Below, in pieces: positions 30,833-38,458 of a stretch of DNA of 45,168 bases. Below the pieces are notes generated by a model that saw only the letters and a program-made list of their open reading frames with translations, had not been told where the DNA came from and did not search any database. Where the stretch lies: positions 1 to 45,168 of the forward strand of contig JAICEW010000008.1 in the NCBI GenBank assembly GCA_025923995.1, given 5' to 3'. The DNA comes from Vicinamibacteria bacterium (GTDB lineage: Bacteria > Acidobacteriota > Vicinamibacteria > Fen-336). The translations under genes and the position numbers were made by a program. Position 1 is the first letter of the stretch, and each line of letters begins with the position of its first letter.

Positions 30833-31345
30833 TTGCTCCCATCCCGCCCGGCCATGCTCTTCTCGTCTGTCGCGGGCGCAACGCTGTGCCTCGCGCTCGC
30901 GGGCTGCGCCGCTCCCGATCCACGGGCCGAGATGGACATGCAGAACGTCCAGACGTACTGGGCCATCGACTCGCCGAGCGGAAGCACGCAGTACCTGGCG
31001 CCGGTCGTGCGCTTCGAGCTGCGCAACAAGGGGACGAAGAGTCGGATGGTGCAGGCGATGGCCACGCTGCGCCGGCAGGGCGAGGACGTGGCCTGGAGCT
31101 CGGCCTTCACGAAGATCCTGGAGCCGCACGGCGAGCTGGCCCCGGGCCAGACCGCGCCCGTGCAGCTCAAGCCGGAGGGCGAGGGGCGCTACACCTCCAC
31201 CGGCGCGCCCGAGGGCATGTTCCAGCACCCGCAATGGAAGGACGTCTCGGCCGAGGTGTTCCTGCGCGTCGACAACTCGACCTGGACCAAGGTCGGCACC
31301 TACCCGATCGAGCGTCACATCGGATCGAAGGGGCTCGCCCCCTAG
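30833..31345 (+). CDS. Exported lipoprotein of unknown function (170 aa)
   Basis: The TTG at 30833 is chosen because GAGGAGG stands 8 bases before it and because it gives a full lipoprotein signal (MLPSRPAMLF ... LALAGC, Cys about residue 25). An ATG at 30854 would shorten the signal and lacks a ribosome site. The mature part has a beta-sandwich look: VRFELRNKGTKSRMVQAMATLRRQGEDVAWSS, LAPGQTAPVQLKPEG, FLRVDNSTWTKVGTYPIERH. It resembles small YcfL-like or immunoglobulin-type lipoproteins but I cannot name the family. The stop shares one base with the GTG start of the next gene. Confidence 0.75.
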   Translation: MLPSRPAMLFSSVAGATLCLALAGCAAPDPRAEMDMQNVQTYWAIDSPSGSTQYLAPVVRFELRNKGTKSRMVQAMATLRRQGEDVAWSSAFTKILEPHGELAPGQTAPVQLKPEGEGRYTSTGAPEGMFQHPQWKDVSAEVFLRVDNSTWTKVGTYPIERHIGSKGLAP

Positions 31346-32937
31346 TGCCCCGCGCCGAGGCCGAACCGGACGCCGCGGCGGGCGTCTCCTTCGTCCACCT
31401 CTCGGGTCCCCGGCGCGGAGACGTCGACAGCGTGCGTGAGCTGCCCGCGACCATCGGATCGGCGGCGGAGGCCGCCGTCGCCGTGCCCGGCGCCGAGCCC
31501 TGCCACGCGCTGGTGCTGCGCCGGGGCGGCCACGTGCTGCTGGTGGACCACGAGTCCGCGCGCGGCACCTTCCTGGCCGGCGAGCAGGTGCGCGAGGCGG
31601 TGCTGCGCGACGGCGACGTGGTGGAGCTGGGCATGGGCGGGCCGCAGGTGCGCCTGCGCCTGGCGGGCGCCGGGCTGGGCGGGGAAGTCGTGGTGCCGGC
31701 CGCGCCCGGCCGCATGTCGCACACCATGGCGCTGCGCGTGGTGCAGCGCACCAGCAACGCGTTCCGCCGCCTGCTGGGGGCGATCGTGGCGCTGGCGCTC
31801 GTGCTCTTCGCCTGGAGCTTCCACCAGTCGCGCCGCCTGCAGGCCGAGCTGGCGAGCCTGCGCGAGGCCATGGCCAAGGGGGAGATCGAGCGCCGCACCT
31901 TCGCCGACCGCGTGGACGCCGAGCGCCAGCGCGCCGTCGCCGAGCGCGCGCAGCTGCAGCACCAGATCGAGGAGTACCAGAAGCAGGAGTCGTCGCTGCG
32001 CGGACAGCTGGCCGACGCGGCCGGAGGCGAGGTCGACTCGCTGCGCGACGAGCTGCACGAGACGCGCACGCGCATCCAGACGCTGGAGAGCGAGCGCGCG
32101 GCGGGCGAGACCATCATCCGCCAGTACGGCGGCGGCGTGGCGCTGCTGCAGGGCTCGTACGCGTTCTACGACGGCTCCAACCAGCCCCTGCGCGTCGCGC
32201 TGGACGAGAACGGCAAGACCGCGCGCAACGACGACGGCTCGCCCGTGCTGGAGGTGGACGCGGACGGCCCCGTCCACTCGGTCGAGTTCTACGGCACCGG
32301 CTTCCTGGTGGACCGGCGAGGCCGCATGCTCACCAACCGGCACCTGGCCGAGCCCTGGTGGAACGACGACGACGCCCAGGCGCTCGAGAAGCGCGGCTTC
32401 AAGGCGCGCATGCTCTACTCGCGCGCGTTCTTCCCTGGCCATCACGGCCCCTTCAACGTGCACATGGACCGCCACGCCGACGACGTGGACCTGGCCGTGC
32501 TGAAGGTGGAGCTGAGGGGCAAGCGCGTCCCCGTCCTGCCGCTCGAGCGCTCGAAGGAGGGCACCATCGCGGGGCAGCCCGTGGTCGTTGTCGGTTATCC
32601 TGCCGGCCTGGAGGCGCTCCTGGCCAAGACCGACACCCAGGTGGTGAAGTCCATCCTCGAGAAGCACGGCACCAGCGCCGAGAAGGTCACCGACGCGCTG
32701 GGCGAGCGCAACCTCATCCGGCCGTCCACCACGCAGGGCCACATCGGGGACGTGACCGGCACCGACATCGTCTTCGACGCGCCGACCACGCAGGGCGGCA
32801 GCGGCGGGCCCGTCTTCAACAAGCGGGGCCAGGTGGTGGCGGTCGAGTACGCCGTGCTGCAGAAGTTCGGGGGCAACTCCTTCGGAGTGCCCATCAGCTA
32901 CGCGCTCAAGCTGCTCGAGTCGCCCCCCGCTCGATGA
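31345..32937 (+). CDS. FHA domain - membrane - coiled coil - trypsin-like protease fusion
   Basis: 530 residues. Order: an FHA-type fold (about 15-115; the segment VLRRGGHVLLVDHESARGTFLAGEQV and DGDVVELGMGG correspond to FHA strands), a membrane helix (about 145-162, LGAIVALALVLFAWSF), a coiled coil (about 165-250, ELASLREAMAKGEIERRTF and EIRTRIQTLESERA-like heptads), and a chymotrypsin-fold protease domain. Catalytic His is in TNRHLAEP, Asp in DDVDLAVL and Ser in TQGGSGGPV. The protease part should be periplasmic and the phosphothreonine-binding FHA cytoplasmic. This suggests a signal-controlled protease. The GTG at 31345 overlaps the lipoprotein stop; the stop overlaps the GT39 start (ATGA). 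Confidence 0.82.
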   Translation: MPRAEAEPDAAAGVSFVHLSGPRRGDVDSVRELPATIGSAAEAAVAVPGAEPCHALVLRRGGHVLLVDHESARGTFLAGEQVREAVLRDGDVVELGMGGPQVRLRLAGAGLGGEVVVPAAPGRMSHTMALRVVQRTSNAFRRLLGAIVALALVLFAWSFHQSRRLQAELASLREAMAKGEIERRTFADRVDAERQRAVAERAQLQHQIEEYQKQESSLRGQLADAAGGEVDSLRDELHETRTRIQTLESERAAGETIIRQYGGGVALLQGSYAFYDGSNQPLRVALDENGKTARNDDGSPVLEVDADGPVHSVEFYGTGFLVDRRGRMLTNRHLAEPWWNDDDAQALEKRGFKARMLYSRAFFPGHHGPFNVHMDRHADDVDLAVLKVELRGKRVPVLPLERSKEGTIAGQPVVVVGYPAGLEALLAKTDTQVVKSILEKHGTSAEKVTDALGERNLIRPSTTQGHIGDVTGTDIVFDAPTTQGGSGGPVFNKRGQVVAVEYAVLQKFGGNSFGVPISYALKLLESPPAR

Positions 32938-34358
32938 CGTTGCCCGGCCCCGGGTGGCGTCGCGACCTGCTGCTCGCCCTGCTGATGGCGGCCCTGGCCG
33001 TGGCCGTGCGCCTGCCCCGCCTGGGCTTCCCCCCCGAGGAGATCTTCGACGAGGTCTACCACGCCAAGACGGCGCTCCAGTACCTGAACGGGCAGCCGCC
33101 CACCGAGTGGGTGCACCCGCCCACCGCGAAGCTGCTGATCGCGGTCGGCGTCTGGATGTTCGGCTACACGTCCTGGGCCTGGCGGCTGGCGCCGGCCCTG
33201 GCCGGCATCGCGCTGGCGCCCGTCTTCTTCCTGCTCGCGCGTCGCGTGCTCACCACCGAGCGGGCGGCGGTCCTGGCCACCCTCCTCCTGCTCTGCGACG
33301 GGGTCTACCTGGTGCAGAGCCGCGTGGCCATGACCAACATCTTCGCGGTGCTGTTCCAGGTCGCGAGCGCGCTCTTCGTCGTGCGCGCGGGACGCCGGGA
33401 AGGCGTGCCGGTGTGGGACATGCTGGCGGCGGGCGTCTGCCTCGGCCTCGCGCTCTCGACGCGCTGGACCAGCCTCTGGGCCACGGCCTTCCTGGGCCTC
33501 ACGTTCCTCGCGATGCGCGGCAAGCGCCTGCTGCGCTGGCAGGAGATGGCGCTCCTCCCGGTCATGTTCGCGCTGCTGCCGGCCGCCATCTATACGCTCA
33601 GCTACGTGCCCTGGATGACGCAGAACCCGTCCAACACGCTGCGCCACATGGTCAGCATGCAGGGCTCCATCTACCACTACCACGCGACGCTCAACGCGAC
33701 GCACCCCTACTTCAGCAAGTGGTACACCTGGCCGTGGCTGGTCCGGCCGACCTGGTACTACTTCACGACGGTCGACGGCTTCGTGAGGGGGATCGTCGCC
33801 ATCGGCAACCCGGCGCTGTGGTGGGCGTCGGTCCCCGTCTCCCTGTGGGCCCTGTTCTCCTCGGTACGCGCGCATCGTCCCGCCCTGGGCCTGGCCGGCG
33901 TCGCGTGCGCGGCCCTGGGCGGCGCCGCCTTCCTGGGGGGAGGCGCAGGGGAGGCGCTGGGCGTGCTGCTGCTCCTGGCCAGCGTGACCTTCGTCGTGTC
34001 CGCGCGCTTGTGGGCGCGCGACACGGTGCTGCTCTTCACGGGCGCCGGGTTCTTCGCCCTCTACCTGCCGTGGGGCCTCTCGCCGCGCACGCTCAACTAC
34101 AGCCACTACCTCTTCGAGGCGATTCCCTACGCGTGCCTGACGCTCGGCATCCTGCTGGACCGGCTCTGGCAGCGTGGGGACCAGGCGGCGCCGCGCGCGA
34201 TCGCGGGCGAGCTGACGGTCGTGGCCTACATCTCGTTGGTGGTCTCGCTGTTCCTGCTCTTCTTCCCGTTCCTCACCGCCATCGCGGTGCCCGCCGACTG
34301 GTTCCATCGCGGCTTCGGGGGCCTGCGTCCGTGGACCTGGTTCTCCTCCTGGATCTGA
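32934..34358 (+). CDS. GT39-family dolichyl/polyprenyl-phosphate mannosyltransferase (PMT-like)
   Basis: 474 residues with about ten membrane helices. The first loop has the acidic pair in EEIFDEVYHAKTAL (the DE motif of GT-C enzymes). Later loops carry NPSNTLRHMVSMQGSIYHYHATLN and HPYFSKWYTWPWLVRPTWYY, typical for protein O-mannosyltransferases. The C-terminal four helices resemble the PMT 4TM domain. Bacterial PMTs add mannose from polyprenyl-phosphomannose to exported proteins during secretion. The ATG overlaps the upstream protease stop, so glycosylation of that protein or its neighbours is conceivable. Short GC hairpin (GCGGG/CCCGC) just after the stop may end transcription. Confidence 0.85.
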   Translation: MTLPGPGWRRDLLLALLMAALAVAVRLPRLGFPPEEIFDEVYHAKTALQYLNGQPPTEWVHPPTAKLLIAVGVWMFGYTSWAWRLAPALAGIALAPVFFLLARRVLTTERAAVLATLLLLCDGVYLVQSRVAMTNIFAVLFQVASALFVVRAGRREGVPVWDMLAAGVCLGLALSTRWTSLWATAFLGLTFLAMRGKRLLRWQEMALLPVMFALLPAAIYTLSYVPWMTQNPSNTLRHMVSMQGSIYHYHATLNATHPYFSKWYTWPWLVRPTWYYFTTVDGFVRGIVAIGNPALWWASVPVSLWALFSSVRAHRPALGLAGVACAALGGAAFLGGGAGEALGVLLLLASVTFVVSARLWARDTVLLFTGAGFFALYLPWGLSPRTLNYSHYLFEAIPYACLTLGILLDRLWQRGDQAAPRAIAGELTVVAYISLVVSLFLLFFPFLTAIAVPADWFHRGFGGLRPWTWFSSWI

Positions 34359-34382
34359 GCGGGCTCGCCCGCCGCCGGGTGC

Positions 34383-34388
34383 TAGACT
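34383..34388 (+). promoter_or_regulatory. -10-like hexamer for the selenoprotein gene
   Basis: TAGACT ends 12 bases before the ATG at 34401, giving a leader of about 5 bases. Low information but it matches the TAGAAT pattern seen elsewhere in the window. Confidence 0.35.
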
Positions 34389-34400
34389 CGAATCATCGCC

Positions 34401-35060
34401 ATGGCGCTCCTCGGCGACGAGGTCACGGCGCAGCTCAAGACGGTGTTCGAGCAGCTGAAGAACCCCGTCCGCCTGGCCGTCTTCTCGCAGGCGATGGCCG
34501 ACCCGGAGTCGGAGCAGGTGCGTCGGCTGATGGAGGAGCTCGCCTCCGCTCACGACCTGCTCACCACCGAGCCGGTGAACTTCGTGCTCGACCGCGAGCG
34601 CGTGGAGGCGCTCGGGATCGTGCGCACGCCCGCGGTCGCGGTCCTGGGAGCCGAGAAGGACTACGGGGTCCGCTTCTACGGCCTGCCGTCGGGATACGAG
34701 TTCGGCACCCTGGTGGACGCGATCGTGGACGTCTCCTCGGGCGACAGCGCCCTGTCCGAGCCCACGCGGCAGGCGCTGGGCGCCCTGGACAAGCCGGTCC
34801 ACGTCCAGGTCTTCTCCACGCCGACCTGACCGCACTGCCCCCGGGCCGTGCGCCTGGCCTACCGCTTCGCGATCGAGAGCGACCGGGTGACCGCGGACGG
34901 GATCGAGGTCACGGGCTATCCGGACCTGGCCCGCAGGTACCGCGTCTCGGCCGTGCCCAAGACCGTGGTGGGCGAGACGGTCGAGTTCGTGGGCGCGGGA
35001 CCCGAGGAGATGCTGCTCCGCCACGTCCTGCAGGCCGCCGCGCCCGCCGCCACCTCCTGA
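34401..35060 (+). CDS. Selenocysteine-containing thioredoxin-fold disulfide oxidoreductase (UxxC)
   Basis: The reading frame from the ATG at 34401 meets TGA at 34827-34829 and then stays open and homologous up to 35060. Read as selenocysteine, the product has 219 residues with U143-P-H-C146 following VHVQVFSTPT and continuing PRAVRLAYRFAIESD. This is the strand-CxxC-helix junction of PDO/glutaredoxin-like proteins; the TGA is exactly the first redox cysteine. Two tandem thioredoxin folds are present. The first (about 20-115) has no cysteine but keeps a cis-Pro (RTP77A); the second has U143/C146 and cis-Pro P186 (SAVPKT). A hairpin suited to a bacterial SECIS starts 12 bases after the TGA. The usual annotation would give two hypothetical fragments. 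Expected role: reduction of disulfides or peroxiredoxins. A single point mutation in a Cys codon is the alternative. Confidence 0.85.
34841..34857 (+). promoter_or_regulatory. Candidate bacterial SECIS hairpin of the UPHC gene
   Basis: CCGGGC-CGTGC-GCCTGG: six pairs (one G-T) with a five-base loop containing G and T. The stem starts 12 bases after the TGA and the loop G is 19 bases after it, in the range described for bacterial SECIS elements. A competing fold (CGCAC/GTGCG at 34831-34852) also exists. Read from the sequence by eye; not folded by program. Confidence 0.55.
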
Positions 35061-35094
35061 CCGGCCGCGCGCGCGTGCCACCGGGGCGCCGCCC

Positions 35095-36213
35095 GTGACC
35101 GACGAGCCGCCGCGGCGTCCCAGAGCCAACCGCGAGCTCTACATCGACGTGTTCCGCGGGCTGATGGCGCTGGTCATGGTCCAGGGCCACGTCTTCGATA
35201 CGCTGCTGGAGCCGGCCGCGCGCGCGCAGCCGTGGTACCTGTTCCAGCAGCTGTTCCACGGCTCCACCGCGCCGGGGTTCCTGTTCGCCTCGGGCTTCGT
35301 GGCCGGCCTGCCGCGTGCGCCCCTGTCGTGGCGCGCGATGCGCCGGCGCGCGCGCCGCCTGCTCTTCGTCCTGGGCGTCGGGTACGCGCTGCGCCTGCCC
35401 TACCTCTCGCTGTGGAAGATCCTGAACGAGGGCACGCCCGCCGAGAAGGCGGCCGCGGTCGCCTGCGACGCGCTGCACGCGATCGCCGTCAGCCAGCTCG
35501 GAGTGCTGCTCCTGCAGCGGGTGTTCGGCCGCCGCTGGGTCTGGGCCGCGGCCCTCACGGCGGCGGTCGTGGTCGCCGTCAGCCCGCTGGCCTGGCGTCC
35601 CGCGGTCGCGGCCGCGCTGCCGCTGCCCTGGGCCGCGTACGTGAGCCCCCTGCGCGCGCCCTCCCAGTTCCCGCTCTTCCCCTTTGCCGCGTTCGTGCTG
35701 GCGGGCACGGTGGCGGGCGCGCAGCTGGGTCGCCAGGAGGCCGAGGTGCGCCACCGCCGCGCGCTCGGGTGGGGCGCGGCGCTGGCGGCGCTGGGCCTGC
35801 TGCTCGCGTGGCCGCTCGCGGGCCTCGTCGACTTCTGGGGGCCCTCGCCCGCCTACGTGCTGCTGCGCCTGGGCGGCCTGCTGCTGCTGCTGCGCGTGGT
35901 GGAGCAGGCCACGGTGCACGCGCCGCGCCTGGTGCGGCCGCTGGCCCTGCTCGGACACGAGACGCTGCTCGTCTACGTCCTCCACCTGCTGCTGCTCTTC
36001 GGCGGCGTGCTGGGCTCCGGGCCGCTGCTGCCCTGGGCCGGGCGGCTGGGCTTCGGCGGGGCCGCGACCGTGCTGGCGCTGCTGCTGCCGGTGCTGCTGC
36101 TGGCCGCGTCCTGCTGGCGGTGGTTCAAGACGCGCGCGCCCCACGAGGCGACGCTGGTGCTCGCGTTCCTGGGCACGGTGCTGGTGTTCGAGCTGCTCAC
36201 GCGTCCCTGGTGA
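35095..36213 (+). CDS. DUF1624-like membrane acyltransferase (heparan-alpha-glucosaminide N-acetyltransferase type)
   Basis: 372 residues from a GTG at 35095, about ten membrane helices. The N-terminal RELYIDVFRGLMALVMVQGHVFDTLL contains the D-x-F/L-RG-x-x-x-x-M-V-x-x-H pattern seen in DUF1624 and related acyltransferases; the histidine (about residue 27) is the likely catalytic centre. Further helices carry STAPGFLFASGFVAGLP and LGHETLLVYVLHLLLLFGGV, as in the family. It probably acetylates a cell-surface sugar using a cytoplasmic acyl donor. It lies 34 bases after the selenoprotein gene with no clear promoter, so may be its operon partner. Confidence 0.78.
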   Translation: MTDEPPRRPRANRELYIDVFRGLMALVMVQGHVFDTLLEPAARAQPWYLFQQLFHGSTAPGFLFASGFVAGLPRAPLSWRAMRRRARRLLFVLGVGYALRLPYLSLWKILNEGTPAEKAAAVACDALHAIAVSQLGVLLLQRVFGRRWVWAAALTAAVVVAVSPLAWRPAVAAALPLPWAAYVSPLRAPSQFPLFPFAAFVLAGTVAGAQLGRQEAEVRHRRALGWGAALAALGLLLAWPLAGLVDFWGPSPAYVLLRLGGLLLLLRVVEQATVHAPRLVRPLALLGHETLLVYVLHLLLLFGGVLGSGPLLPWAGRLGFGGAATVLALLLPVLLLAASCWRWFKTRAPHEATLVLAFLGTVLVFELLTRPW

Positions 36214-36217
36214 CGGC

Positions 36218-36223
36218 TACAAT
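36218..36223 (+). promoter_or_regulatory. -10-like hexamer for the small lipoprotein gene
   Basis: TACAAT, ending 22 bases before the ATG at 36246 and followed by a strong AAGAGGAG ribosome site. An in-frame ATG at 36222 lies inside this box and cannot be the start if transcription begins here. Confidence 0.4.
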
Positions 36224-36245
36224 GGCGCATCCCAAGAGGAGCCGC

Positions 36246-36788
36246 ATGATGGCAACACGCGACGTCCTGACGATGGCGGCGGCATGCGTCGTTCTGGCCG
36301 GGGGCTGTCGCAAGAGCGCGGCGCCGGAGCCGTCCCCTGCCCCTGCCGCCGCGGAGGAGGCTCCGGCTGCAGGAGCGGCGGCCCCGCAGGCGCCCGCCGA
36401 GCCGACGCCCGTCCCGGGTCCCTCGATCGCGGTCCGGCTGAACGCGGGCGGGGTCGGAAACGAAGGGCCGTCCGACCAGAACGCGTTCGTCCCGGGCGAC
36501 ACGGTGACGGCGTCGCTGGACGCCAGCGCGCTGCCGGCGGGGTCCATCGTCAAGGCCAGCTGGTTCGACGGGAGCGGCACCGCTCGCGGCGAGGAGCACA
36601 AGACGCCGTCGTCGGGCGAACGCTGGCTGACCTTCACCGCTCCGGGCGTCGACCAGTGGCCGGAGGGCGCCTACCGCGTGGACGTGCGCGTCAGCACGGG
36701 CGGCTTCGGCAGCGCGACCTTCCAGATCGGCCAGGGAGTGGCGGCGCCCGAAGGGCCGGCCGCCAGGCCCACCCTCCAGCCCGGCTAG
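36246..36788 (+). CDS. Exported lipoprotein, unknown function (180 aa)
   Basis: AAGAGGAG (36234-36241) places the start at 36246 (or the ATG at 36249). Lipoprotein signal with lipobox VLAGGC (Cys about residue 21), a Pro/Ala-rich spacer (about 25-58) and a small beta-sandwich domain (IAVRLNAGGVGNEG, DTVTASLDASALPAGSIVKASWFDG, YRVDVRVSTGGFGSATFQIG). The domain looks like a modulator or Ig-like module; a specific family is not recognised. It converges with the DUF4388 gene, stop to stop without a gap. Confidence 0.8.
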   Translation: MMATRDVLTMAAACVVLAGGCRKSAAPEPSPAPAAAEEAPAAGAAAPQAPAEPTPVPGPSIAVRLNAGGVGNEGPSDQNAFVPGDTVTASLDASALPAGSIVKASWFDGSGTARGEEHKTPSSGERWLTFTAPGVDQWPEGAYRVDVRVSTGGFGSATFQIGQGVAAPEGPAARPTLQPG

Positions 36789-38450
36789 TCAGCGGAACAG
36801 CTTCTTGAGGCTGGTGAGGGCCGAGTCCTTGGGGGACATGGCCTCGAGCTCGGTCCGCGCCTGCTTGTGGCGCGGGTTGAGCCGCACCGCCGTCTGCATC
36901 TCCGTGATCGCGCGCGAGCGGACGCGCATGGCCTTGTAGTAGAGGCCGAACTGGTAGTGCACGTCGGCGTTGTGCGGGTCGAGCCGCACCGCCTCCAGGA
37001 ACTCGCGCTCGGCCTGCTTGGCGGTGACCGGGTAGAACGCCATCGCGATCGCCAGCTTGATGCGGAAGTTCGGGTTGTTGGGCACCAGGTCGACCAGGCG
37101 CATGTACGTCTTCACCGCGTTCGCGTAGTCCGAGACGGTCATGCGCACCTCGCCCTCCATCAGCAGGTGCTCGACCGCCATGTTGCTGGGCCCCGTGTCG
37201 GACGAGCTCCCGGGCGGGGGCGACGACGGGCGCTCGGCCGGCGCCTCGGCCATGGTCGGCGCGGGTGGCGGCGCTACGGCCGGCAGCTCCGGGAGCGGCA
37301 GCTCCGGGGGCGTCTCGGGCGACGAAGGCGGAGCCGGCCGCGCGGCGACGGGCGGAGGCGAGGCCGGGCGGGGCGGCGCGGCCGCCGGCGCGGGAGCCGC
37401 CTGGCGCGCGAGCCGCAGCATCGACGACGCACGGCCCAGCACCACCTCGATGTCGGTCTTGAGCTGCTCGTCGTCGCCCGCCGCCTCCAGCAGCGAGTGG
37501 TAGTGCTCCATCTTCTCTTCGAGCGCCTTGCCCAGCTCGTCGCGCGGCGCCGTGCGGGACACGCGCAGCCACGCCTCACGGTCCAGGCGGGCGGAGCGCT
37601 CCAGCTCCTGCTGCACCTCCATGCGGATGGCCTCGAGCGCGGTCGGATCCGGACGCTTGGCCAGGGCGGAGAGCAGGAAGGTGCTGGTCTCCATCTGCAT
37701 CACGGGCTGGGACTCGGCCTGCGCCTCCTGCAGCACCCCCGAAGCCAGCAGCGCGTACGTGCTGCGCAGGCGCGAGAGCGAGAGGCCGCCCGGCGCCCAG
37801 GCCAGGCGCCGCAGCGTCACGCGGCCCTTGGCCTGCTCCATGATCTCCAGCTCCTCCGCCGAGCACTTCTTGATGCCGAAGCGGAAGGGAGGCACCGGTG
37901 CCAGGCTGGCGTAGCGGTCCAGCTCGCCCAGGCCGACCATGATCAGCTCGCGGCTCTTCATGCTCTTGATGCCCACGTAGAGCAGCCGGTGCACGGAGAG
38001 GCTCACCATGTACTCGAGCGGGATCGCGCAGGGCCTCTCCTCGAACGAGGCCGCGCCGTCGGTGAACTCGAAGAGCGAGAGCACGATGCGCTTGACCTGC
38101 CGGGCCACCGAGCGGCCCAGCTCGTCCTTGTCCATGACCCCGGCCCGCACCAGCGCCTCGCCGAACCGGCGGCGCTTCTCGCCTTCCTTCATGAAGGACA
38201 CGGCGCGGCTGAACTCGTCGTCCGTGATCCGGCCCAGCGCCACCAGCGCCTCGCCCAGGCGGTCCTTCTTCATGTTGCTGGCCGCGAACACGACGCGGCC
38301 GTGGTCGAAGAAGATCGTCTTGACGATCTTGCGGGAGCGGACCTGCAGGTCGCCGCTGCGCCGCTCGCGTGAGAGGCGCATGAACACCTCGGCCACCGGC
38401 GTGACCGCGAGATCGACCAGCATCGGGAAGGTTTCCATACCATGACCCAT
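36789..38450 (-). CDS. DUF4388 (PATAN-type) protein with C-terminal TPR
   Basis: About 553 residues from the ATG at 38450 (an ATG at 38438 is an alternative). The first ~130 residues are a DUF4388 domain: VFMRLSRERRSGDLQVRSRK, IFFDHGRVVFAASNMKKDRLGEALV, and FEFTDGAASFEER. A helical middle (about 200-380) and a Pro/Ala-rich linker lead to TPR units (NFRIKLAIAMAFYPVTAKQAEREFLEAV, HNADVHYQFGLYYKAMRVRSRAI). DUF4388/PATAN proteins are linked to MglA-type polarity and to two-component output. It is probably soluble, with no membrane segment seen. It is transcribed towards the lipoprotein gene, 8 bases after the glycosyltransferase gene stop. Confidence 0.82.
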   Translation of the reverse strand: MGHGMETFPMLVDLAVTPVAEVFMRLSRERRSGDLQVRSRKIVKTIFFDHGRVVFAASNMKKDRLGEALVALGRITDDEFSRAVSFMKEGEKRRRFGEALVRAGVMDKDELGRSVARQVKRIVLSLFEFTDGAASFEERPCAIPLEYMVSLSVHRLLYVGIKSMKSRELIMVGLGELDRYASLAPVPPFRFGIKKCSAEELEIMEQAKGRVTLRRLAWAPGGLSLSRLRSTYALLASGVLQEAQAESQPVMQMETSTFLLSALAKRPDPTALEAIRMEVQQELERSARLDREAWLRVSRTAPRDELGKALEEKMEHYHSLLEAAGDDEQLKTDIEVVLGRASSMLRLARQAAPAPAAAPPRPASPPPVAARPAPPSSPETPPELPLPELPAVAPPPAPTMAEAPAERPSSPPPGSSSDTGPSNMAVEHLLMEGEVRMTVSDYANAVKTYMRLVDLVPNNPNFRIKLAIAMAFYPVTAKQAEREFLEAVRLDPHNADVHYQFGLYYKAMRVRSRAITEMQTAVRLNPRHKQARTELEAMSPKDSALTSLKKLFR

Positions 38451-38458
38451 GGGAGCGC

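Noticed and set aside
34848-35060. Separate small gene starting with GTG at 34848
   Set aside because: It is the in-frame continuation of the thioredoxin-fold protein after the TGA; it lacks a ribosome site and begins in the middle of the active-site helix.
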